A DNA stretch of 64,000 nucleotides from Ianthella basta (GCA_964019415.1 OZ025880.1:6736085-6800084), one strand, 5' to 3'. Positions 36,401-50,800 are shown, numbered from the stretch's first letter. The notes: generated by a model not told the origin, from the sequence alone. Translations and numbers: made by a program.

Positions 36401-39400
36401 GACAGATGAGGCAAGATGAGACAAGATTAAACAAGACGAAGCAAGACGAAGCAAGATGAAGCAAGATGAAGCAAGATGAGGCAAAATGAGACAAGATGAG
36501 GCAAGATGAGGCAAGATGAGGCAAGATTAAGCAAGATGAGGCAAGATGAGACAAGATTAAACAAGATGAAGCAAGACGAAGAAAGATGAAGCAAGATGAA
36601 GCAAGATGAGGCAAGATGAGACAAAATTAAGTAAGATGAAACAAGATGAAGCAAGATGAGGCAAGATGAGGCAAGATGAGGCAAGATGAGGCAAGATGAG
36701 GCAAGGTTAGGCAAGATTAAGCAAGATGAGGCAAGATGAGACAAGATAAAGCAAGATGAGGAAGATGAGACAAGATTAAGCAAGATGAGGCAAGATGAGA
36801 CAAGATTAAGATAGATGAGGCAAGATGAAGCAAGATGAGACAAGATTAAGCAAGATGAGGCAAGATGAAACAAGATGAGACAAGATTAAGCAAGATGAAG
36901 CAAGATGAGGCAAGATGAGACAAGATTAAGCAAGATGAAGCAAGATGAGGTAAGATTGTACAAGATTAAGCAAGATTAAGCATGATGAGGTAAGATGAGA
37001 CAAGATGAGACAAGATTAAGCAAGATGAGGCAGGATGAGACTAGATTAAGCAAGAGGAAGACAGATGAGGCAAGATGAGACAAGATTAAACAAGACGAAG
37101 CAAGACGAAGCAAGATGAAGCAAGATGAAGCAAGATGAGGCAAAATGAGACAAGATGAGGCAAGATGAGGCAAGATGAGGCAAGATTAAGCAAGATGAGG
37201 CAAGATGAGACAAGATTAAGCAAGATGAGGCAAGATGAGACAAGATTAAGATAGATGAGGCAAGATGGTACAAGATTAAGCAACATTAAGCAAGATGAGG
37301 TACGATGAGACAAGATTAAGCAAGATGAAGGAAGATGAAGCAAGATGAGGTAAGATGAGACAAGATTAATCAAGATGAGGCAAGATGAGACAAGATTAAG
37401 ATAGATGAGGCAAGATGAAACAAGATTAGACAAGATTAAGCAAGATGAAGCAAGATGAAGCATGATGAAGCAAGATGAAGCAAGATGAGGTACGATGAGA
37501 CAAGATTAAGCAAGATGAAGGAAGATGAAGCAAGATGAGGCAGGATGAGACAAGATGAAGCAAGACGAAGCAAGATGAGGTACGATGAGACAAGATTAAG
37601 CAAGATTAAGAGAGATGAAGCAAGATGAAGCAAGATGAAGCAAGACGAAGCAAAATGAGGCAAGATGAGACAAGATTAAGTAAGATGAAACAAGATGAAG
37701 CAAGACGAGGCAAGATGAGGCAAGATGAGGCAAGATTAAGCAAAATGAGGCAAGATGAGACAAGAATAAGCAAGATTAAGCAAGATGAGGCAAGATGAGA
37801 CAAGATGAAGTAAGATGAAGTAAGATGAAGCAAGATGAAGCAAGATGAGGCAAGATGAGGCAAGATGAGGCAAGATGAGGCAAGATGAGGCAAGATTAAG
37901 CAAAAAGAGGCAAGATGAGACAAGATTAAGCAAGATTAAGCAAGATGAGGCAAGATGAAGCAAGAATAAGCAAGATGAAGCAAGATGAGGCAAGATGAGA
38001 CAAGATGAAGTAAGATGAAGTAAGATGAAGCAAGATGAAGCAAGATGAAGCAAGATGAGGCAAGATGAGGCAAGATTAGGCAAGATGAGGCAAGATTAAG
38101 AGAGATGAGGCAAGATGAGACAAGATTAAGCAAGATCAAGCAAGATCAAGCAAGATGAAGCAAGATGAGGCAAGATGAGGCAAGATGAGGCAAGATGAGG
38201 CAAGATTAAGCAAAAAGAGGCAAGATGAGACAAGATTAAGCAAGATTAAGCAAGATGAGGCAAGATGAAGTAAGATGAAGCAAGATGAAGCAAGATGAGG
38301 CAAGATGAGGAAAGATGAGGCAAGATGAGGCAAGATTAAGCAAAAAGAGGCAAGATGAGACTAGATTAAGCAAGATTAAGCAAGATGAGGCAAGATGAAG
38401 CAAGAATAAGCAAGATGAAGCAAGATGAGGAAAGATGAGACAAGATGAAGTAAGATGAAGCAAGATGAAGCAAGATGAGGCAAGATGAGGCAAGATGAGG
38501 CAAGATTAGGCAAGATGAGGCAAGATTAAGAGAGATGAGGCAAGATGAGACAAGATTAAGCAAGATCAAGCAAGATGAAGCAAGATGAAGCAAGAAGAAG
38601 CAAGATGAGGCAAGATGAGACAAGATCAAGCAAGATGAAGCAAGATGAGGCAAGATGAAGCAAGATTAGGCAAGATGAAGCAAGATGAGACAAGATGAAG
38701 CAAGATTTAGCAAGATAAAGCAAGATGAAGTAAGATGAGAGGCAAGATGAGACAAGATTAAGCAAGATGAAGCAAGACGAGGCAAGATTAACAAAATTAA
38801 GCAAGATCAAGCAGGATGAGACAAGATTAAACAAGATGAGGCAAGATGAGACTAGATTAAGCAAGATTAAGAAAGATGAGGCAAGATGAGACGAGAGTAC
38901 GCAAGATGAGGCATGATGAGGCAAGATGAGGCAAGATGAGGCAAGATGACACAAGATTAAACAAGATGAAGCAAGATGAGGCAAGATGAGACAAGATTAA
39001 GCAAGATGAGGCAAGACGAAGCAAGATGAAGCAAGATGAAGCAAGATGAGGCAAGATGACACAAGATTAAGCAAGATGAAGCAAGATGAGGCAAGATGAG
39101 ACAAGATTAAGCAAGATGAGGCAAGATGAAGACAGATGAGGCAAGATGAGACAAGATTAAGCAAGATGAAGCAAGATGAAGCAAGATGAGGGAAGATGAG
39201 ACAAGATTAAGCAAGATTAAGCAAGATGAAGCAAGATGAGGCAAGATGAGACAAGATTAAGCAAGATTAAGCAAGATGAAGCAAGATGAGGCAAGATGAG
39301 ACAAGATTAAGCAAGATGAAGCAAGATGAGGCAAGACGAGACAAGATTAAGCAAGATGAAGCAAGATGAAGCAAGATGAGGCAAGATGAGGCAAGATGAG

Positions 39401-42400
39401 GTAAGATGAGGCAAGATTTAGTAAGATGAGGCAAGATCAGGCAAGATGAGACAAGATAAAGCAAAATTAAGCAAGATGAGGCAAGATGAGAAAAGTGTAA
39501 GCAAGATGAAGCAAAATGAGGCCAGATGAGACGAGATTAAGCAAAATTAAGAAAGATGAAGCAGGATGAGGCAAAATGAGACAAGGTTAAGCAAGATGAG
39601 GAAAGATGAGGCAAGATGAGGCAAGATTAAGCAAGATGAGGGAAGATGAAACAAGATGAGGCAAGATGAGACAAGATTATGCAAGATGAGGCAAGTTGAG
39701 GCAAGATGAGGCAAGATGAGACAAAATAAAGAAAGATTAAGCAAGATGAGGCAAGATGAGAAAAGTGTAAGCAAGATGAAGCAAAATGGGGCAAGATGAG
39801 ACAAGATGAAGCAAGATTAAGAAAGAAGCAAGATGAGGCAAGACGAGGCAAGAAGAGGCAAGATGAGGCAAGATTAAGCAAGATAAGGCAAGATGAGGCC
39901 AGATGAGGCCAGATGAGGCAAGATGAGACAAAATAAAGCAAGATGAGGCAAGATTAAGCAAGATTAAGCAAGATGAAGCAAGATGAGGCAAGATTAAGCA
40001 AGATCAAGCAAGATTAAGCAAGATGAAACAAGATGATACAAGATTTAGGAAGATGAAGCAAGATGAGGCAAGATGAGACAAGATTAAGCAAGATGAGGCA
40101 AGATGAGGCAAGATGAGACAAGATTAAGCAAGATGAAGCAAGATGAGGCAAGATGAGACAAGATTAATTAAGCAAGATGAGGCAAGATGAAGCAAATGAG
40201 GCAAGATGAGGTAAGATGAGGCAAGATTAAGTAAGATGAGGCAAGATGAGACAAGTGTAAGCAAGATGAAGCAAGATGAGGCAAGATGAGACAAGATTAA
40301 GAAAGATGAAGCAAGATGATGAAGGATGAGGCAAGATGAGGCAAGATGAGGCAAGAAGAGACAAGATGAAACAATATGAGACAAGATTAAGCCAGATTAA
40401 GAAAGATGAGGCAAGATGAGGCTATATGAGGCAAGATGAGGCAAGATGAAGCAAGATGAGGCAAGATGAGACCAGATTAAGCAAGACGAGGAAAGATGAG
40501 ATAAGATTAAGCAAGATGAGGCAAGATGAGGCAAGATGAGACAAGGTTAAGAAAGATGAGGCAAGATTAAGCAAGAATAAGCAAGATGAAGCAAGATGAG
40601 GCAAGATTAAGCAAGATTAAGCAAGATTAAGCAAGAAGAGGCTAGATGAGGCAAGATTAAGCAAGATGAGGCAAGATGAGGCAAGATTAAGCAAGATGAG
40701 GCAAGATGAGGCTAGATGAGGCAAGATGAGACAAGATAAAGCGAGATGAGGCAAGATTAAGCAAGATTAAGCAAGATGAAGCAAGATGAGGCAAGATGAA
40801 GCAAGATGAGGCAAGATGAGGCAAGATTAAGCAAGATCAGGCAAGATGAGGCAAGATGAGGCAAGATGAGACAAGATTAAGCAAGATGAGGCAAGATGAA
40901 GCAAGATGAAGCAAGATGAGACAAGATAAAGCAAGATGAGGCAAGATTAAGCAAGATTAAGCAAGATTAGGCAATATAAAGCAAGATGAAGCAAGATGAG
41001 ACAAGATTAAGGAAAATGCAGCAAGTTGAGGCAATATGAGGCAAGATGAGGTAAGATGAAGCAAGATGAGGCAAGATGAGACAAGATTGAGCAAGATTAA
41101 GAAAGATGAAGCAAGATGAGGCAAGATGAGACAAGATTAAGCAAGATGAAGCAAGATGAGGCAAGACGAGACAAGATTAAGCAAGATGAAGCAAGATGAA
41201 GCAAGATGAGGCAAGATGAGACAAGATTAAGCAAGATGAAGCAAGATTAAGCAAGATGAAGCAAGATGAGGCAAGATGAGACAAGATTAAGCAAGTTTAC
41301 GCAAGATTAAGCAAGATTAAGCAAGATGAGGCAAGATGAGGCAAGATGAGGCAAGATTAAGGAAGATGAGGCAAGATGAGCAAGATGAGACAAGATTAAG
41401 TAAGATGAGGCAAGATGAGACAAGACTAAAGAAGATGAGACAAGATGAAGCAAGATGAAGCAAGATGAAGCAAGATGAGGCAAGATGAGGAGAGATTAAG
41501 CAAGATGAGGCAAGATGAAGCAAGATTATGCAAGATTATGCAAGATTAAGCAAGATTAAGCAAGATGAGGCAAGATGAGGCAAGATTAAGGAAGATGAGG
41601 CAAGATGAGGCAAGATGAGACTAGATTAAGTAAGATGAGGCAAGATGAGACAAGATTAAGCAAGATGAGACAAGATTAAGCATGATGAAGCAAGATGAAG
41701 CGAGATGAGGCAAGATGAGGTAAGATGAGGCAAGATGAGGAGAGATTAAGCGAGATGAGGCAAGATGAGGCAAGATGAGGCAAGATTATGCAAGATGAGA
41801 CTAGATTAAGTAAGATGAGGCAAGATGAGACAAGATTAAAGAAGATGAGACAAGATTAAGCAAGATGAAGCAAGATGAAGCAAGATGAGGCAAGATGAGG
41901 TAAGATGAGGCAAGATGAGGAGAGATTAAGCAAGATGAGGCAAGATGAGACAAGATTAAGCAAGATTAATCAAGATTGAGCAAGATGAGACAAGGTTAAG
42001 CAAGATGCGGCAAGATGAGGCAAAATGAGGCAAGATTAAGCAAGATGAGGCAAGATTATGCAAGATGAGACAAGATTATGCAAGATGAGGCAAGTTGAGG
42101 CAAGATGAGGCAAGATTAAGCAAGATGAGGCAAGATGAGACAAGATTAAGCAAGATGAGGCAAGATGAGGCAAGATGAGACAAGATAAAGCAAGATTAAG
42201 CAAGATGAAGCAAGATGAGGCAAGATGAGACAAGATAAAGCAAGATGAAGCAAGATGAGGCAAGATGAGGCAAGATGAGACAAGGTTAAGCAAGATGAGG
42301 CAAGATTAAGCAAGATTAAGCAAGATGAAGCAAGATGAGGCAAGATTAAGCAAGATTTAGCTAGATGAAGCAAGATGAGGCAAGATGAGACAAGATAAAG

Positions 42401-44493
42401 CAAGATGAAGCAAGATGAAGCAAGATGAGGCAAGATGAGGCAAGATTAAGGAAGTTGAGGCAAGATTAAGGAAGATGAGGCAAGATTAGGAAAGATGAGA
42501 CTAGATTAAGAAAGATGAGGCAAGATGAGACAAGATTAAAGAAGATGAGACAAGATTAAGCAAGATGAAGCAAGATTAAGCAAGATGAAGCAAGATGAAG
42601 CAAGATGAGGCAAGATGAGGTAAGTTGAGGCAAGATGAGGAGAGATTAAGCAAGATGAGGCGAGATGAGACAAGATTAAGCAAGATTAAGCAAGATTAAG
42701 CAAGATGAGACAAGGTTAGGGAAGATGCAGCAAGATGAGGCAAGATGAGGCAAGATGAGGCAAGATGAGACAAGATTATGCAAGATGAGGCAAGTTGAGG
42801 CAGGATTAAGCAAGATGAAGCAAGATGAGGCAAGATGAGACAAGGTTAAGCAAGATGAAGCAAGATGAGGCAAGATGAGACAAGATAAAGCAAGATTTAG
42901 CAAGATGAAGCAAGATGAGGCAAGATGAGACAAGATAAAGCAAGATGAAGCAAGATGAGGCAAGATGAGGCAAGATGAGACAAGGTTAAGCAAGATGAGG
43001 CAAGATTAAGCAAGATTAAGCAAGATGAAGTAAGATGAGGCAAGATTAAGCAAGATTTAGCAAGATGAAGCAAGATGAGGCAAGATGAGGCAAGATTAAT
43101 CAAGATGAGGTAAGATGAGACAAGATGAAGCAAGATGAAGCAAGATGAGGCAAGATGAGGCAAGATGAGACAAGGTTAAGCAAGATGAGGCAAGATTAAG
43201 CAAGATTAAGCAAGATGAAGTAAGATGAGGCAAGATTAAGCAAGATTTAGCAAGATGAAGCAAGATGAGGCAAGATGAGGCAAGATTAAGCAAGATTAAG
43301 CAAGATGAGGCAAGATGAGGCAAGATGAGGCAAGATGAGGCAAGATTATGCAAGATGAGGCAAGATGAGACAAGATGAGGCAAGATCTGACAAGATAAAG
43401 CAAGATGAGGCAAGATTAAGCAAGATTAAACAAGATGAAGCAAGATGAAGCAAGATTAAGCAAGATTTAGCAAGATGAAGCAAGATGAGGCAAGATGAGG
43501 CAAGATTAAGCAAGATTAAGCAAGATGAGGCAAGATGAGGCAAGATGAGGCAAGATTATGCAAGATGAGGCAAGATGAGACAAGATGAGGCAAGATCTGA
43601 CAAGATAAAGCAAGATGAGGCAAGATTAAGCAAGATTAAACAAGATGAAGCAAGATGAAGCAAGATGAAGCAAGATTAAGCAAGATTAAGCGAGATGAGG
43701 CAAGATTAAGCAAGATGAAGCAAGATGAGACAAGATGAAGCAAGATTAAGCAAGATTAAGCAAGATTAAGCAAGATGAGGCAAGATTAAGCAAGATCAAG
43801 CAAGATGAGACAAGATTAAGCAAGATGAGGCAAGATTAAGCAATATTAAGCAAGATTAAGCAAGATGAAGGAAGATGAGACAAGATTAAGGAATATGAAG
43901 CAAGACGAGGCAAGATGAGACAAGATTAAGCAAGATGAGGCAAGATGAGGCAAGATGAAACAAGATTAAGCAAGATGAGGCAAGATGAGACAAGTCTTAG
44001 CAAGATGAAGCAAGATGAGGCAAGATGAGACAAGTGTAAGCAAGATGAAGCAAGATGAGGCAAGAGGAGACAAGATTAAGCAAGATTAAGCAAGATGAAG
44101 CAAGATGAGGAAAGATGAGACAAGATTAAGCAAGATTAAGCAAGATTAAGCAAGATGAGGCAAGATGAGGAGAGATTAAGCAAGATGAGGCAAGATGAAG
44201 CAAGATTAAGCAAGATGAAGCAAGATGAGGCAAGATGAGACAAGATTAAGCAAGATGAAGCAAGATGAGGCAAGATTAAGCAAGATGAGGCAAGATGAGG
44301 CAAGATGAGGCAAGATTAAGCAAGATGAGGCAAGATGAGGCCAGATGAGGCAAGATGAGACAAGATAAAGCAAGATGAGGCAAGATTAAGCAAGATTAAG
44401 CAAAATGAAGGAAGATGAGGCAAGATTAGGCAAGATTAAGCGAGATTAAGTAGGATGAGGCAAGATTAAGCAAGATGAAGCAAGATGAGACAA
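33493..44493. repeat. Decamer satellite array, part 1
   Basis: About 11 kb of a 10-bp tandem unit. The commonest variants on the plus strand are GCAAGATGAG, GCAAGATGAA, ACAAGATTAA and GCAAGATTAA. The left edge (33.5-34.2 kb) is the most degenerate and largely lacks the TTAA variant. Register shifts of one or a few bases are rare. Higher-order duplications include a 659-bp offset (markers at 36102 and 36761; 36291 and 36950). Because 10 is not a multiple of 3, all minus-strand frames give the same Leu/Ser/His/Cys-rich peptide, broken only where TTAA variants create TAA. I regard these open frames as accidental. Confidence 0.98.
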
Positions 44494-44498
44494 GATTG

Positions 44499-44858
44499 TT
44501 GAGAGGTCGGTTCATTGCAGTAAGCCACTGCAACGGCCAGGCCGGGCTAGGTTGAACAAAGGCTAATCACTGGATATTACGCCTACCAGCCCTCTACACC
44601 GAAGTGTTTCAGGAGGCTGGGGGGCCGGAGCCCTATTGATGGCAACCAGTGATCGCCCTCCCCCATTACTAGTCATCCTACAAAGATGGAAGAGCCACAG
44701 ACAGCTGTTTCGCCCTGATTGGGGCTCATCAGTGTGGCGTACTGATGGAATGCAGAATGACTAGTCACTCTTGTATCCGCCACCAGTGAAACACTTGTGG
44801 TTTCAACAAGAGTGAATATTAATGGGGGAAGGCTAAGTCATGAGCGTGACTTGCGCGG
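44499..44858. mobile_element. 360-bp insertion carrying a hammerhead ribozyme
   Basis: A non-satellite island that breaks the decamer array. GATTG occurs at 44494-44498 and again at 44859-44863, a plausible 5-bp target-site duplication. The body has no open frame of note and contains one type I hammerhead on the minus strand. Size and ribozyme suit a retrozyme-like, SINE-like or Penelope-derived non-autonomous retroelement. I found only one ribozyme copy, whereas retrozymes often have two. Confidence 0.65.
44694..44738 (-). ncRNA. Type I hammerhead ribozyme
   Basis: Read on the minus strand: GCCACA (stem I, 5' side), core CUGAUGA, stem II GCCC with loop CAAUCA and GGGC, core GAAA, a minimal stem III ACAG/CUGU, the cleavage triplet GUC, then UGUGGC (stem I, 3' side). 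Stem I pairs perfectly over 6 bp. Every conserved core base of the hammerhead is present. Self-cleavage would fall between 44700 and 44699. The very short stem III is like hammerheads in animal retrozymes and Penelope-like elements, which are thought to act as dimers. Confidence 0.9.
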
Positions 44859-44863
44859 GATTG

Positions 44864-47800
44864 TAAGATTATAAAGGATGAGGCAAGATTAAGTAAGATT
44901 AAACGAGATTAAGCAAGCTGAAGCTAGATGAGACAAGATTAAGCAAGATTAAGTAAGATGAGGCAAGATGAGACAAGATTAAGCAAGATTAGGCAAGATG
45001 AGGCAAAATGAGACAAGATTAAGCAAGATGAAGCAAGATGAGGCAAGATGAGAAAAGATTAAGCAAGATGAGGCAAGATTAAGCAAGATTAAGCAAGATG
45101 AAGCAAGATGAGGCAAGATTAGGCAAGATTAAGCGAGGTTAAGTAGGATGAGGCAAGATTAAGCAAGATGAAGTAAGATGAAGCAAGATGAAGCAAGATG
45201 AAGCAAGATGAGGCAAGATGAGACAAGATTAAGCAAGATGAGGCACGATGAGGCAAGATGAAACAAGATTAAGCAAGATGAGGCAAGATGAGACAAGTCT
45301 TAGCAAGATGAAGCAAGATGAGGCAAGATGAGGCAAGATAAAGCAAGATTTAGCAAGATGAAGCAAGATGAGGCAAGATGAGACAAGATAAAGCAAGATG
45401 AAGCAAGATGAGGCAAGATGAGGCAAGATGAGACAAGGTTAAGCAAGATGAGGCAAGATTAAGCAGGATTAAGCAAGATGAAGTAAGATGAGGCAAGATT
45501 AAGCAAGATTTAGCAAGATGAAGCAAGATGAGGTAGGATGAGGCAAGATTAAGCAAGATTAAGCAAGATGAGGCAAGATGAGGCAAGATTATGCAAGATG
45601 AGGCAAGATGAGGCAAGATTAAGCAAGATTAAGCAAGATTAAGCAAGATGAGGCAAGATTAAGCAAGATGAAGCAAGATGAGACAAGATTAAGCAAGATG
45701 AGGCAAGATTAAGCAAGATTAAGCAAGATTAAGCAAGATGAGGCAAGATGAGACCGGATTAAGCAAGATTAAGCAAGATGAAGCAAGATTAAGCAAGATG
45801 AAGCAAGATGAGGCAAGATGAGACAAGATTAAGCAAGATGAAGCAAGATGAGGCAAGATTAAGCAAGATGAGGCAAGATGAGGCAAGATGAGACAAGGTT
45901 AAGAAAGATGAGGCAAGATTAGAGCAAGATTAAGCAAGATGAAATAAGATGAGGCAAGATTAAGCAAGATTAAGCAAGATTAAGCAAGATGAGGCAAGAT
46001 GAGACATGTGTAAGCAAGATGAAGCAAGATGAGGCAAGAGGAGACAAGATTAAGCAAGATTAAGCAAGATGAAGCAAGATGAGGAAAGATGAGACAAGAT
46101 TAAGCAAGATTAAACAAGATGAAGCAAGATGAGGCAAGATGAGACCGGATTAAGCCAGATGAGGCAAGATGAAGCAAGATTAAGCAAGATGAAGCAAGAT
46201 GAGGCAAGATGAGACATGTGTAAGCAAGATGAAGCAAGATGAGGCAAGAGGAGACAAGATTAAGCAAGATTAAGCAAGATGAAGCAAGATGAGGAAAGAT
46301 GAGACAAGATTAAGCAAGATTAAAAAAGATGAAGCAAGATGAGGCAAGATGAGACAAGTGTAAGCAAGATGAAGCAAGATGAGGCAAGAGGAGACAAGAT
46401 TAAGCAAGATTAAGCAAGATGAAGCAAGATGAGGCAAGATGAGACAAGATTAAGCAAGATTAAACAAGATGAAGCAAGATGAGGCAAGATGAGACCGGAT
46501 TAAGCAAGATGAGGCAAGATGAAGCAAGATTAAGCAAGATGAAGCAAGATGAAGCAAGATGAGACAAGATTAAGCAAGATGAAGCAAGATGAGGCAAGAT
46601 TAAGCAAGATGAGGCAAGATGAGGCAAGATGAGACAAGGTTAAGAAAGATGAGGCAAGATTAGAGCAAGATTAAGCAAGATGAAGTAAGATGAGGCAAGA
46701 TTAAGCAAGATGAGGCAAGATGAAGCAAGATGAGACAAGATGAGGCAAGATGAGGCAAGATGAAGCAAGATCAAGCAAGATGAAGCAATATGAGGCAAGA
46801 TTAAGCAAGATGAGGCAAGATGAGGCAAGATGAGACAATGTTAAGAAAGATGAGGCAAGATTAAGCAAGATTAAGCAAGATGAAGTAAGATGAGGCAAGA
46901 TTAAGCAAGATTAAGCAAGATGAGGCAAGATGAGGCAAGATGAGGCAAGATGAGACAAGATTAAGCAAGATTAAGCAAGATAAAGCAAGATTAAGCAAGA
47001 TGAGGCAAGATGAGGCAAGATGAGGCAAGATTAAGCAAAATGAGGCAAGATGAGGCAAGATCAAGCAAGATGAGGCGAGATGAGGCAGGATGAGGAAAGA
47101 TGAGACAAGATTAAGCAAGATGAGGCAAGATTAAGCAAGATTAAGCAAGATGAAGCAAGATGAGGCAAGATGAAGCAAGATGAAGCAAGATGAGGCAAGA
47201 TGAGACAAAATTAAGCAAGATGAGGCAAGATGAGGCAAGATGAGGCAAGATGAAACAAGATTAAGCAAGATGAGGCAAGATGAGACAAGTCTTAGCAAGA
47301 TGAAGCAAGATGAGGCAAGATGAGGCAAGATAAAGCAAGATTAAGCAAGATGAAGCAAGATGAGGCAAGATGAGGCAAGATGAGACAAGGTTAAGCAAGA
47401 TGAGGCAAGATTAAGCAAGATTAAGCAAGATGAAGTAAGATGAGGCAAGATTAAGCAAGATTAAGCAAGATGAAGCAAGATGAGGCAAGATGAGGCAAGA
47501 TTAAGCAAGATTAAGCAAGATTATGCAAGATGAGGCAAGATGAGACAAGATGAGGCAAGATCTGACAAGATAAAGCAAGATGAGGCAAGATGAGACAAGA
47601 TTAAGCAAGATTAAGCAAGATAAAGCAAGATTAAGCAAGATGAGGCAAGATGAGGCAAGATGAGGCAAGATTAAGCAAAATGAGGCAAGATGAGGCAAGA
47701 TCAAGCAAGATGAGGCGAGATGAGGCAGGATGAGGAAAGATGAGACAAGATTAAGCAAGATGAGGCAAGATTAAGCAAGATTAAGCAAGATGAAGCAAGA

Positions 47801-50800
47801 TGAGGCAAGATGAAGCAAGATGAAGCAAGATGAGGCAAGATGAGACAAAATTAAGCAAGATGAGGCAAGATGAGGCAAGATGAGGCAAGATGAAACAAGA
47901 TTAAGCAAGATGAGGCAAGATGAGACAGGTCTTAGCAAGATGAAGCAAGATGAGGCAAGATGAGGCAAGATAAAGCAAGATTAAGCAAGATGAAGCAAGA
48001 TGAGGCAAGATGAGGCAAGATGAGACAAGGTTAAGCAAGATGAGGCAAGATTAAGCAAGATTAAGCAAGATGAAGTAAGATGAGGCAAGATTAAGCAAGA
48101 TTAAGCAAGATGAAGCAAGATGAGGCAAGATGAGGCAAGATTAAGCAAGATTAAGCAAGATGAGGCAAGATGAGACAAGATGAGGCAAGATTATGCAAGA
48201 TGAGGCAAGATTATGCAAGATGAGGCAAGATGAGACAAGATGAGGCAAGATCTGACAAGATAAAGCAAGATGAAGCAAGATGAGGCAAGATTAAGCAAGA
48301 TCAAGCAAGATTAAGCAAGATGAGGCAAGATTAAGCAAGATGAAGCAAGATGAGACAAGATTAAGCAAGATGAGGCAAGATGAGGCAAGATGAGGCAAGA
48401 GTAAAGAAGATGAGGCAAGATGAGACAAGACTAAAGAAGATGAGACAAGATTAAGCAAGATGAGACAAGATGAAGCAAGATGAAGCAAGATGAAGCAAGA
48501 TGAGGCAAGATGAGGAGAGATTAAGCAAGATGAGGCAAGATGAAGCAAGATTATGCAAGATTATGCAAGATTAAGCAAGATTAAGCAAGATGAGGCAAGA
48601 TGAGGCAAGATTAAGGATGATGAGGCAAGATGAGGCAAGATGAGACAAGATTAAGTAAGATGAGGCAAGATGAGAAAAGATTAAGCAAGATGAGACAAGA
48701 TTAAGCACGACGAAGCAAGATGAGAACAGATTAAGCAAGATGAGACAAGATTAAGCACGATGAAGCAAGATGAAGCGAGATGAGGCAAGATGAGGTAAGA
48801 TGAGGCAAGATGAGGAGAGATTAAGCAAGATGAGGCAAGATAAAGCAAGATTAAGCAAGATGAAGCAAGATGAGAGAAGGTTAATCAAGATGAGGCAAGA
48901 TTAAGCAAGATTAAGCAAGATGAAGTAAGATGAGGCAAGATTAAGCAAGATTTAGCAAGATGAAGCAAGATGAGGCAAGATGAGGCAAGATTAAGCAAGA
49001 TTAAGCAAGATGAGGCAAGATGAGGCAAGATTATGCAAGATGAGGCTAGATGAGACAAGATGAGACAAGATCTAAGAAGATAAAGCAAGATGAGGCAAGA
49101 TTAAGCAAGATGAAGCAAGATGAGGGAAGATTAAGCAAGATTAAGCAAGATTAAGCAAGATGAGGCAACATTAAGCAAGATGACGCAAGATGAGACAAGA
49201 TTAAGCAAGATGAGACAAGATGAAGCAAGATTAAGCAAGATGAAACAAGATGAGGAAAGATGAGACAAGATTAAGCAAGATTAAGCAAGATGAAGCAAGA
49301 TGAGGCAAGAGGAGACAAGATTAAGGAAGATGAGGCAATATGAAGCAAGATTAAGCAAGATGAGGCAAGATGAGGCAAAATGAGACAAGATTAAGCAAGA
49401 TTAAGCAAGATGAGGCAAGATTAAGCAAGATGAGGCAAGATGAGACAAGGTTAAGAAAGATGAGGCAAGATTAGAGCAAGATTAAGCAAGATGAAGTAAG
49501 ATGAGGCAAGATTAAGCAAGATTAAGCAAGATGAGGCAAGATGAGGCAAGATGAGGCAAGGTGAGGCAAGATGAGGCTAGATGAGACAAGATTAAGCAAG
49601 ATTAAGCAAGATTAAGCAAGATTAAGCAAGATGAAGCAAGATGAAGCAAGATGAGGCAAGATTAAGCAAGATTAAGCAAGATTAAGCAAGATGAGGCAAG
49701 ATGAGGCAAGATTAAGCAAGATGAGGCAAGATGAGGCAAGATTAAGCAAGATGAGGCAAGATGAGGCCAGATGAGGCAAGATGAGACAAGATAAAGCAAG
49801 ATGAGGCAAGATTAAGCAAGATTAGGCAAGATGAAGCAAGATGAGGCAAGATTAGGCAAGATTAAGCGAGATTAAGTAGGATGAGGCAAGATTAAGCAAG
49901 ATGAAGCAAGATGAGACAAGATTAAGAAAGATGAGGCAAGATTAAGCAAGATTAAGGGAGATTAAGTAAGATTTAGCAAGATGAAGCAAGATGAGGCAAG
50001 ATGAGACAAGATTATGCAAGATTAAGCAAGATGAGGCAAGATGAGGCAAGATGAGGCAAGATTATGCAAGATGAGGCAAGATGAGACAAGATGAGGCAAG
50101 ATCTGACAAGATAAAGCAAGATGAAGCAAGATTAAGCAAGATGAAGCAAGATGAAGCAAGATGAAGCAAGATCAAGCAAGATTAAGCAAGATGAGGCAAG
50201 ATGAAGCAAGATGAAGCAAGATGAGACAAGATGAGACAAGATGAGGCAAGATCTGACAAGATAAAGCAAGATGAAGCAAGATTAAGCAAGATGAAGCAAG
50301 ATGAAGCAAGATGAAGCAAGATCAAGCAAGATTAAGCAAGATGAGGCAAGATGAAGCAAGATGAAGCAAGATGAGACAAGATTAAGCAAGATGAGGCAAG
50401 ATGAGGCAAGATTAAGGAAGATGAGGCAAGATAAGCAAGATGAGACAAGATTAAGTAAGATGAGGCAAGATGAGACAAGACTAAAGAAGATGAGACAAGA
50501 TTAAGCAAGATGAGACAAGATGAAGCAAGATGAAGCAAGATGAAGCAAGATGAAGCAAGATGAGGAGAGATTAAGCAAGATAAGGCAAGATGAAGCAAGA
50601 TTATGCAAGATTATGCAAGATTAAGCAAGATTAAGCAAGATGAGGCAAGATGAGGCAAGATGAGGCAAGATGAGACAAGATTAAGTAAGATGAGGCAAGA
50701 TGAGACAAGATTAAGCAAGATGAGACAAGATTAAGCACGATGAAGCAAGATGAAGCGAGATGAGGCAAGAAGGAGAGATTAAGCGAGATGAGGCAAGATG

